Of a DNA stretch of 64,000 nucleotides, positions 57,755 to 64,000 are shown one piece after another. Within the stretch, counting starts at the first letter, position 1. Each line of letters opens with the position of its first letter. The stretch comes from Micromonospora zingiberis (GTDB taxonomy: Bacteria > Actinomycetota > Actinomycetes > Mycobacteriales > Micromonosporaceae): the NCBI RefSeq assembly GCF_004331455.1, contig NZ_SJJR01000008.1, positions 186,001 through 250,000 of the forward strand. The letters are read 5' to 3'. Both the position numbers and the translations under genes were made by a program. Below the pieces are notes generated by a model. That model was given only the letters and a program-made list of their open reading frames with translations, had not been told where the DNA came from and made no database searches.

Positions 57755-58483
57755 TTACCGTCCGCCGGCCAGTACCTCGCGCATCCGCTTGATCTCGACG
57801 CTCTGTTCGACGGTCACGCTGCTGGCCATCTGGTTGATGATCGGGTCGATGCCGAGTACCAACGTCTCGCCGGCCATGTCGATGGCGCCCTGGTGGTGGT
57901 CGGCCATCATGTCGACGAACAGCCGGTCGAAATCGTCGCCGCGGGCGGCGGTGAGCCGGTCGAGCGCCTCGGCCGACTGCATGCCGCCCATGCTGTGCTC
58001 GTGGTTGCCGGCGGCGTCGCGGGTCAGGCCCCGGTCGGCCAGCCACGCCTCCAGCATCCGGATCTCCGGTTCCTGGGCCGCGAGGATCCGCTCCGCGATG
58101 AGTTTGAGCTGCGGGTTCTCGCCCCGTTCCGGCGCCAGCTTGGCCATCACCAGGGCCTGCTCGTGGTGCGGGATCATCATCGCCACGAAGCGGATGTCGG
58201 CGTTGTTGTGCGGTGCCCGCGCCACGGGTGTCATCTCGTTCGCCGGGACGGACTGCGCCGACTCACCGGGGCGCCCGGGCAGCAGCACCGGAGCGGTGGA
58301 GTCCGGCAGGCCGGGCAGGTCGATCGGCGTCGGCTCGCTCGCTGTCGCGGCCGGCTTGTCGTCGCCGTCGGGCCACCAGACAACCGCCGCCACGCCGGCG
58401 GCCAGTATCGCGAGTACGGCCAGTTCGATCAGCACAAACTTCCGCGATCGCCCGAGAAGCGCTCGGATCCGTACACCTAGCAC
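57755..58483 (-). CDS. DUF305 family membrane-anchored protein
   Basis: A 242-residue protein with one N-terminal helix (KFVLIELAVLAILAAGVAAVVWW) and an outer DUF305 domain, a ferritin-like helical bundle with two His-rich repeats, MMIPHHEQALVMAKL and MMADHHQGAIDMAGE. The paired HH motifs suggest metal (often copper) binding, but the function is not established. GTG 58483 has GGGAG seven nt upstream; the open frame extends to 58639 without a better start. Confidence 0.87.
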   Translation of the reverse strand: MLGVRIRALLGRSRKFVLIELAVLAILAAGVAAVVWWPDGDDKPAATASEPTPIDLPGLPDSTAPVLLPGRPGESAQSVPANEMTPVARAPHNNADIRFVAMMIPHHEQALVMAKLAPERGENPQLKLIAERILAAQEPEIRMLEAWLADRGLTRDAAGNHEHSMGGMQSAEALDRLTAARGDDFDRLFVDMMADHHQGAIDMAGETLVLGIDPIINQMASSVTVEQSVEIKRMREVLAGGR

Positions 58484-58715
58484 AACTTGACTCCCGCCAT
58501 TGCGTTCGAGGTTGGCCGGGATGTTAGCGCGGGCCTGACCTGCGGCGGGAGGGTTGGGGACAGCGAAGAGTTGCTTTGCGCCCCACCTGGTGCAATTTGC
58601 ACCCGCCAACGTCCGTTCGTGTTGCGAAACCGTGACCACAAGGCCGAGGATCTTCTCGGGGGAACGGGGTTAACCTCCCGCTACCCCTGCTCACCCAGAC
58701 GAAGGGTGTTCCTAC

Positions 58716-60383
58716 ATGTTCAAACCAACCCCACGAGGGAGCCGCCGGCTGGCACTCAGCCTGGCCGCCACAGGCGCCCTTCTGCTCGCGACGGTCGGGG
58801 CGGCACCATCCGCCAGCGCCGCCGCGAACACCATCCCGGGTGTCGACGAGATCGTCCACAGCCCGAACCTGACCCAGATCGCGAACGTGCCGAAGTTCGG
58901 CGCGTTCGCCAACGAGTCGTCGTACAACTCGGACCTGGCGTTCCAGGGCAACTACGTGTTCGCCGGCAACTACAACGGGTTCAACATCTTCGATGTCAGT
59001 GACCCGTCCTCGCCGCAGGTGGTCAGCCAGGTCGTCTGTCCCGGTTCGCAGGGCGACCCGTCGGTCTACGGCGACCTGCTGTTCCTCGCCGTCGACGCGG
59101 TTCGCAGCGACGACTCGTGCAACAGCGCGGGCGGCGCGGTGAGCAACCCGGCGCACTGGGAGGGCGTCCGGATCTTCGACATCAGCGACAAGGCGAACCC
59201 GCGCTACATCAAGTCGGTCCGTACCGACTGCGGCTCGCACACCCTGACGCTGGCGCCGAGCAAGGACGGCAAGGACGTCTACGTCTACGTCCAGTCGTAC
59301 GGCCCGCCGGCCAACGGCAGCGGGGCGTACTGCAAGCCGCCGCACGACAAGATCTCCATCATCAAGACGCCGCTGGCCGACCCGACCAGCTCCGCCGTGG
59401 TGGCCACGCCGGTGCTCTTCCCGGGCGGGGGCAACACCAACACCAGCGGTTGCCACGACATCACCGTGTACCCGGAGCTGGACCTGGCTGCCGGTGCCTG
59501 CATGGGTGACGGCGTGCTGATGGACATCTCCGACCGGACGAACCCGGTGATCCTGAGCGAGGTGCGGGACACGAACTTCGCGTTCTGGCACTCGGCCACG
59601 TTCAACAACGCCGGCACCAAGGTGCTCTTCACCGACGAGCTCGGCGGCGGCAGCGGCGCGATCTGCCGGTCCGCGTACCGGACCAACCAGGGCGCGAACG
59701 CGATCTACGACATCGTGGGCTCGGGTGCCAGCCGTCAGCTGGTCTTCAAGAGCTACTTCAAGATCCCGCGGGAGAACACCGCCCTCGAGAACTGTGTGGC
59801 GCACAACGGCTCGCTGATCCCCGCCATGGGCCGCGACATCATGGTCCAGGCGTGGTACCAGGGCGGCATCTCGGTGATCGACTTCACCGACTCGTCCAAC
59901 CCGGTCGAGATCGCCTTCTGGGAGCGGGGTCCGCTCTCGGACACCCGTGCCGTCCTCGGCGGGTCCTGGTCGACCTACTGGCACAACGGGTACATCTACT
60001 CGAACGACATCCAGAAGGGTCTGGACGTCCTCAAGCTGGATGACCCGCTGACCAACAACGCTCGCGCGATCGCCTTCGACGAGCTGAACGTGCAGACCCA
60101 GCCCAGCTACCCGGCCTGCACCACCATCCTGCGGGGCAAGCAGAACGGCAGCCTGACCATCAAGTCCGGCGTCACCTGCATGGACGGGGTGACCCAGAAC
60201 GGCGCGATCAAGGTCAACCCGGGTGCCGGTCTGATCGTGTTCGACTCGAACCTGAACGGCTCCATCCACGCGGTCAACGCCTCCGTGGTGTCGATCGTGG
60301 AGAGCAAGGTCAACGGTTCGGTGGACGCCATCGGTGCCACCATCCGGGACAGCAAGGTCAACGGCTCGGTGCGGACGAGCTGA
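58716..60383 (+). CDS. Secreted LVIVD beta-propeller protein with beta-helix-like tail
   Basis: A 555-residue secreted protein with signal peptide (RRLALSLAATGALLLATVGAAP ending ASA). The body (about 45-455) has LVIVD-type blades, such as FNIFDVSDPSSPQVVSQV, VRIFDISDKANPRYIKSV, GVLMDISDRTNPVILSEV and ISVIDFTDSSNPVEIAFW, forming a propeller. The last ~75 residues repeat an 18-20 residue unit (NLNGSIHAVNASVVSIVES, KVNGSVDAIGATIRDS, KVNGSVRTS), which looks like coils of a small beta-helix. Six or more Cys suggest disulfides. Function unknown; perhaps a cell-surface binding protein. GAAGGG precedes the ATG. Confidence 0.82.
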   Translation: MFKPTPRGSRRLALSLAATGALLLATVGAAPSASAAANTIPGVDEIVHSPNLTQIANVPKFGAFANESSYNSDLAFQGNYVFAGNYNGFNIFDVSDPSSPQVVSQVVCPGSQGDPSVYGDLLFLAVDAVRSDDSCNSAGGAVSNPAHWEGVRIFDISDKANPRYIKSVRTDCGSHTLTLAPSKDGKDVYVYVQSYGPPANGSGAYCKPPHDKISIIKTPLADPTSSAVVATPVLFPGGGNTNTSGCHDITVYPELDLAAGACMGDGVLMDISDRTNPVILSEVRDTNFAFWHSATFNNAGTKVLFTDELGGGSGAICRSAYRTNQGANAIYDIVGSGASRQLVFKSYFKIPRENTALENCVAHNGSLIPAMGRDIMVQAWYQGGISVIDFTDSSNPVEIAFWERGPLSDTRAVLGGSWSTYWHNGYIYSNDIQKGLDVLKLDDPLTNNARAIAFDELNVQTQPSYPACTTILRGKQNGSLTIKSGVTCMDGVTQNGAIKVNPGAGLIVFDSNLNGSIHAVNASVVSIVESKVNGSVDAIGATIRDSKVNGSVRTS

Positions 60384-60413
60384 TCCGCACACGCGGTTGA
60401 CGAGCACCACAAG

Positions 60414-60444
60414 CTGCGGCCCGGCGATTTTCGCCGGGCCGCAG
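60414..60444. terminator. Bidirectional hairpin terminator
   Basis: Perfect 14-bp arms (CTGCGGCCCGGCGA and complement) with a 3-nt T loop lie between the convergent LVIVD and lipoprotein genes. Confidence 0.85.
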
Positions 60445-60465
60445 CCCTCGTTCAGGGTCCGTGGG

Positions 60466-62007
60466 TCAGCCCCGGCACAGCGGCACGTCGGGCTCGACGA
60501 CACTGCGGTTGACGATCTCCCCGCTGATGAAGTCCGCCTCCTTGGGGATCTTCACACCGATGGTGTGTTCGATCGCCTTGGTCAACGGCCCGGACACGCT
60601 CAAACCCTCGCCGGCCCGTACGGTCAGCACCAGCGTGGACCCCCGACACTTCACCGCCGGTCCGGCCAGCGGCAGACCCACCCGGCCGGCCGCCGAGCCG
60701 TTGGTCAAGCCCAGTGAGGCCACCACGCCGACGAACAGCCCGGCGCCCGCCACCGGCAGGCCGAGCATCAGCCCGAAACGGAACTCCACCGCCACCACGA
60801 TCGCCTCGACGCCGATCGACACCCCCCGTAGCGACTGCATGATGCTCTCCTGCACGGAGAACGTGGGGGTGAGCACCGACCATCCCTCGAACCCGATCGG
60901 CCCGTCCAGGCCCCACCGACCGGTGGCCGAGATGTTGCCGTTCTTCGCGGTGAACGCCGTCTGCACCAGGAACTTGAACGTCTGCTTGAGCGTCGCCGGC
61001 AAACCGCCGATGATGATCGGCTGGGTCACCTCGATCGGGAACTCCACCCGCGCCTTCTTGTTGTCGCTCAACCCGCCCTGGGCGCCGGCCGCGATCGTGA
61101 CGGCGAGGCCGTGCACCCCCTCGACCCGGAACTGGGGCTGGGGGATCACTCCCTTGGTCACCTTCAGGTCGCCCGACACCCGCAGGTTGCTGACCAGCAA
61201 CTGGATGTCGAAGTCGACCTTGAGGCCGGACGCCGCCGTACCGTGTTGGGCCGTCAGGCCCAACTTCGAGGTGTCCTTGTACGCGGTGACGCCCCAGTCG
61301 CCGATCTTCCGTTCGACGCGATCGGCCGCACCCTCGCCACCGGGGGCGCGGGCCGGACCGAGGGCGATCGGCGGTACGGCGATCCGCAGGTCGGGTCGGC
61401 CGCCCGGGTTCGCGCCCAGCGCGATCGTGTTGCCGCCCAGTCCGGTCGCATCCGCCGCGTCCGGCAGTACGGGGGTGGCCGGCGCCGCCTCCTCGACCAC
61501 CTCGCCGAGCAGGTCGGGCAGCGGAGCGAACGCCTGCGCGGCCAGTTCGAGTGGCTGGTCGAAGGTGATGTGCGCGTCCCGCACCACGTCGGTCAGTCGT
61601 ACCGGAGCCAGGGTTACCGCCCGGTCGCCGCCGGACTTCTCCACCCGTACCACCCGGCCGAGTGCCTGACTGGTGGCAAACATGATCTTGCCGGGCTGGA
61701 TCTCGTCCGCCCCCGGCGCGCCGCCGTCCACGACGTACGTGAACCCGTCCTCGCTGACCGAGCGGATGGCCTTCCCGCCGCCCCCGACGAGTACCACGTC
61801 CGGTTGGTAGACCACTGAGCCGTCCGGCTTCGGGGCGTACCCGTACCGGTCGTCGGCGTCCCCGGAACCGGGCAGGTTGACCTTGCTGCATCCGGCGCCC
61901 AGGACGGCAACGCAGGTCAGGGCCAGTACGGCGCCGGCCCAGCGGCGAAAGGCGGCCACGTCGACCCGGCCACCGGCGGCCCGGCCCACGAACGGAGGTC
62001 TGCGCAT
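60466..62007 (-). CDS. Lipoprotein of unknown function
   Basis: A 513-residue protein with a basic N-terminus, a hydrophobic signal and lipobox VLGAGC (Cys about residue 40). The mature protein has an N-terminal beta-rich part (DDRYGYAPKPDGSVVYQPDVVLVGGG) and a C-terminal part with alternating polar/hydrophobic strands (VDFDIQLLVSNLRVSGDLKV, ARVEFPIEVTQPIIIGGLPATLKQTFKFLVQT). No family is recognised. A TAACGT -10 seven bases before the ATG suggests a leaderless transcript, and an 8-bp inverted repeat covers this promoter. It converges with the LVIVD gene. Confidence 0.75.
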   Translation of the reverse strand: MRRPPFVGRAAGGRVDVAAFRRWAGAVLALTCVAVLGAGCSKVNLPGSGDADDRYGYAPKPDGSVVYQPDVVLVGGGGKAIRSVSEDGFTYVVDGGAPGADEIQPGKIMFATSQALGRVVRVEKSGGDRAVTLAPVRLTDVVRDAHITFDQPLELAAQAFAPLPDLLGEVVEEAAPATPVLPDAADATGLGGNTIALGANPGGRPDLRIAVPPIALGPARAPGGEGAADRVERKIGDWGVTAYKDTSKLGLTAQHGTAASGLKVDFDIQLLVSNLRVSGDLKVTKGVIPQPQFRVEGVHGLAVTIAAGAQGGLSDNKKARVEFPIEVTQPIIIGGLPATLKQTFKFLVQTAFTAKNGNISATGRWGLDGPIGFEGWSVLTPTFSVQESIMQSLRGVSIGVEAIVVAVEFRFGLMLGLPVAGAGLFVGVVASLGLTNGSAAGRVGLPLAGPAVKCRGSTLVLTVRAGEGLSVSGPLTKAIEHTIGVKIPKEADFISGEIVNRSVVEPDVPLCRG

Positions 62008-62031
62008 GCCCCGACGTTAGGGGGTCGGGGC
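62008..62031. promoter_or_regulatory. Inverted repeat over the lipoprotein promoter
   Basis: GCCCCGAC and GTCGGGGC are perfect 8-bp inverted arms with an 8-bp spacer that contains the TAAC of the -10. The repeat ends directly at the start codon. It may be an operator or an mRNA start-site hairpin. Confidence 0.4.
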
Positions 62032-62067
62032 ATCCGCCGAATCCGGTGTTTCCCTACGAATCAGTGT

Positions 62068-62865
62068 TCACGGCTTGCGCGCCACCGCACCGTACGCGTC
62101 GATCGCCTGCGCGTCGGCGTCGTCGGGGCGCCACAGCGTGATCGGCACCAGACCCGGCGGCACCATCGTCAGCCCCTCGAAGCAACTGGCGAGCTGCTCC
62201 GGGCTGCGCAGCAGGTACGGCACACCACCGCTCTGGGCCAGCCGCTCGGCGCCGGAGACGACTGCTGGACTGGTGTCGGTGCCGTCCCAGAGCACCAGGT
62301 GGCTGCCGGACGGGGTCGCGGCCATCACCCGCCCGACGATCGAGCGCACCACGTCCAGGTCGGGCTCGTAACCCATCACGCCCATGAACATCACGGCGAC
62401 GGGCTGGTCGAAGTCCAGCGTGGTGGCGGCCGCGGCGAGGATCCTCTCCGGCTCGTGGTAGTCGGCGGGCAGGTAGCTGGTGACCCCGGCGGGGGTCGTG
62501 CTGCCCAGCAGCGCCCGGGCGTGCACCAGCGCCATCGGGTCGTTGTCCACGTAGACGATCCGCGACTCGGGCGCGACCGACTGGGCCACCTCGTGGGTGT
62601 TCTGCAGGGTGGGCAGACCGGTGCCGATGTCGAGGAACTGCCGGATGCCCGCCTGCGCGGCCAGGTGTCGCACAACCCGGATGAGGAACCGGCGGGACTG
62701 CTGCGCCATGACGACGATTTCGGGATAGACCTCGGCCACCGCGGCACCGGCCGCCCGGTCGGACGGGAAGTTGTCCGTGCCGCCCATCCAGTAGTTCCAG
62801 ATCCGGGCGGCGTGCGGCACCTCGGGGGCAAGGCTCGCGGCGAGTTCGGAGTCAGGGCCGGTCAT
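62068..62865 (-). CDS. SAM-dependent methyltransferase, PF04672 type (second copy)
   Basis: A 265-residue member of the same family as the gene at 29354: HAARIWNYWMGGTDNFPSDR, QFLDIGTGLPTLQNTHEVAQ, IVYVDNDPMALVHARALL and a C-terminal AYGAVARKP. ATG 62865 has GAGGGGAG upstream; the open frame to 62946 lacks a site. Substrate unknown. The two copies in this window differ through most of the C-terminal half, so they are not a recent duplication. Confidence 0.88.
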   Translation of the reverse strand: MTGPDSELAASLAPEVPHAARIWNYWMGGTDNFPSDRAAGAAVAEVYPEIVVMAQQSRRFLIRVVRHLAAQAGIRQFLDIGTGLPTLQNTHEVAQSVAPESRIVYVDNDPMALVHARALLGSTTPAGVTSYLPADYHEPERILAAAATTLDFDQPVAVMFMGVMGYEPDLDVVRSIVGRVMAATPSGSHLVLWDGTDTSPAVVSGAERLAQSGGVPYLLRSPEQLASCFEGLTMVPPGLVPITLWRPDDADAQAIDAYGAVARKP

Positions 62866-63089
62866 GCCAGGCTCCCCTCGGCAGAAGTCGTCGGGTGCGG
62901 GACGCTGCGGTACGAGACCGGCACATCGTACCCAGCGCCGGTCCACTGTCGACGGCCGGAAGGCGCGTGCCGGGAAGATCGACGCCCGGACGCACGACAG
63001 CCCGGCCGCAATCTCCGAACGCCGCGATGATGTCCGACCCGGCGGCTAACCTGACGCCATGCAGCAGGCCGTGTCCCGGGGGAATCGCG

Positions 63090-63464
63090 ATGGCTGACGC
63101 CGACGACGTGCGTCGCCTGGCTCTGGCGTTGCCCCACGTGGTCGAGATCGACAGTGCCGGCTTCGACTTCCGGGTCGCCGACAAGGGCTTCGTCTGGTCC
63201 TACCCCGAGCGCCAGCCCGGCAAGCCGCGCACCATCCGCACCGACATCGCGGTGCTGTACGTCGGTGACGAGGCCGAGAAGCAGGCGTTGCTGCTCGGCG
63301 AGCCAGAGCTCTTCTTCACCGTGCCGGGCTACGACGGGCTGCCGCTGGTGATGCTGCGCCTGGCGCGGGTGGACGTCGGGCGCCTCACCGAACTGGTCAC
63401 CGACGCCTGGCGGATGCGCGCACCGGAACCGGTCGCCGCCGAGTTCGACGAAGAAGCCGGGTGA
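63090..63464 (+). CDS. MmcQ/YjbR-family protein
   Basis: A 124-residue single-domain protein. ADADDVRRLALALPHVVEI...FDFRVADKGFVWSYPE and LLGEPELFFTVPGYDGLPLVMLRLARVDVGRLTELVTDAWRMRAP match the MmcQ/YjbR fold, a compact alpha/beta domain often called DNA-binding, although direct proof is thin. GGGGG lies before ATG 63090; the longer open frame upstream is not used. It stands alone and diverges from the methyltransferase gene. Confidence 0.85.
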   Translation: MADADDVRRLALALPHVVEIDSAGFDFRVADKGFVWSYPERQPGKPRTIRTDIAVLYVGDEAEKQALLLGEPELFFTVPGYDGLPLVMLRLARVDVGRLTELVTDAWRMRAPEPVAAEFDEEAG

Positions 63465-63483
63465 CGCCGGCACGGTGGCGGCC

Positions 63484-63489
63484 TAGGCT
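63484..63489 (+). promoter_or_regulatory. -10 box of leaderless DUF4184-like gene
   Basis: TAGGCT six bases before the GTG at 63496, with no ribosome site between, points to transcription starting at the start codon. Confidence 0.5.
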
Positions 63490-63495
63490 GCCGCC

Positions 63496-64000
63496 GTGCC
63501 GTTGACGTTCCCCTCGCATCTGGCGCCGGTGCTGGTGATGAAGCTGTGGCGGCCACGGTGGTTCGACGGGGTGGCGCTGTCGACCGGTGCCGTGGCGCCG
63601 GACGTGGCCTATCTGGTGACCGGGTCCGATGGGCACAGCTTCGCCGACACGCACGCCTGGTCCGCGCTGATCTGGTGGTGTCTACCCGTGGCGCTGGCGT
63701 ACGCCTGGGTGTTCCGGTCGTCGATCGACACCGTCGCGGCCCACCTGCCAATGGGTCGCCGGTACGGCTGGTGGTCCGGCGTCTCGCTGGCACACGGCGG
63801 CCACCGCTGGTGGATCACCATCAGCTCGGCGTTGCTCGGCGCGGCCAGCCACCTTGCCTGGGACTGGCTGACCCACACCGACGAATGGCTGATGGTCTTC
63901 GGTCTCCGCTGGTCGAGCGTCACCGACGTGGCCTGGTGGACGGTGTCGGATCTGACCAGCACCGGGCTCGGCGCCGTGGTCGCGATCTGGTGCCTGGCCC
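63496..64000 (+). CDS. DUF4184-like membrane protein, 3'-truncated by window edge
   Basis: The first 168 codons of a membrane protein starting (GTG) PLTFPSHLAPVLVMKLWRPRWFDGVALSTGAVAPDVAYL, which matches the N-terminal pattern of DUF4184 proteins (Pro-x-Thr-Phe then a His near residue 8). Four hydrophobic segments are visible before the window ends, and HLAWDWLTHTDEW carries further conserved His/Asp residues of the kind seen in metal-dependent membrane hydrolases. The function of the family is unknown. Confidence 0.75.
   Translation, partial: MPLTFPSHLAPVLVMKLWRPRWFDGVALSTGAVAPDVAYLVTGSDGHSFADTHAWSALIWWCLPVALAYAWVFRSSIDTVAAHLPMGRRYGWWSGVSLAHGGHRWWITISSALLGAASHLAWDWLTHTDEWLMVFGLRWSSVTDVAWWTVSDLTSTGLGAVVAIWCLA

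Noticed and set aside
55475..60503. Very long shadow frames opposite the SARP, DUF305 and LVIVD genes
   Set aside because: Each is antisense to a recognised family and is rich in Arg/Gly/Val/His without motifs.
1..64000. Mobile elements, integrases, att sites, CRISPR arrays, tRNA or rRNA genes
   Set aside because: No transposase or integrase motif, regularly spaced repeat array or tRNA cloverleaf was found by eye; a dedicated tRNA scan could still find one.

Overview
The window is about 64 kb of very GC-rich actinobacterial chromosome. Codon use, GTG/TTG starts, many apparently leaderless genes, three large SARP/BTAD regulators, ECF sigma factors and the general gene content point to a Micromonosporaceae-type actinomycete (Micromonospora or a close relative). 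That placement is my inference; there is no rRNA gene to confirm it. I saw no tRNA, rRNA, CRISPR array, phage or transposase.

Layout. 1-0.8 kb: 3' end of a secreted GH43 arabinanase/arabinosidase with an AbfB domain. 0.9-8.1 kb: a compact minus-strand operon encoding a 61-residue peptide with eight Cys in its C-terminal half, a membrane-anchored TlpA/MauD-like thioredoxin, an ABC exporter, an S26 signal peptidase and a MauE-like redox membrane protein, divergent from a 1046-residue SARP regulator. I read it as a machine that makes, disulfide-bonds, exports and trims a small secreted peptide; it is the best candidate here for an undescribed system. 8.2-14.3 kb: XRE regulator/methionine aminopeptidase pair, a CPA2 antiporter fused to a ZnF-UBP domain with a short KhtT-N-like partner, a GT-C-like membrane protein and an aquaporin. 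14.4-19.6 kb: a class II aldolase-aminotransferase fusion, an FGGY kinase and a divergent PucR regulator. 19.7-24.6 kb: a DGPF protein with an ECF42-type sigma factor, an ABC-F ATPase with an attenuator-like leader, and a hypothetical protein with a DnaJ-domain protein. 24.6-30.5 kb: an ECF sigma/M48-LysM protease operon, GH64 glucanase, a PF04672 methyltransferase and a small membrane protein.

30.5-36.6 kb: an organosulfur-assimilation operon (Cys-ending leader peptide, sulfonate-type ABC importer, flavin reductase, TauD-type dioxygenase, FMN-dependent monooxygenase). 36.7-44.2 kb: an ATPase-TPR-BTAD regulator, a secreted protein, and a drug-efflux-type ABC-2 pair divergent from a DesK/NarL-type two-component system. 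44.3-50.6 kb: a ureide nitrogen operon (GntR, allophanate hydrolase, two isochorismatase-fold amidohydrolases, NCS2-type permease, AtzH-like protein). 50.6-57.6 kb: secreted X-Pro dipeptidyl-peptidase, MhpA-like flavin monooxygenase and a SARP regulator with three exact 11-bp-spaced heptamers in front of the monooxygenase. 57.7-64 kb: DUF305 protein, LVIVD secreted protein, an unknown lipoprotein, a second PF04672 methyltransferase, a YjbR/MmcQ protein and a partial DUF4184-like membrane protein.

A recurring theme is that each of the three SARP/BTAD regulators lies next to an intergenic region with direct repeats at 11-12 bp spacing, which suggests local autoregulation or target control. Several convergent gene pairs are separated by perfect 10-15 bp inverted repeats that probably act as bidirectional terminators.
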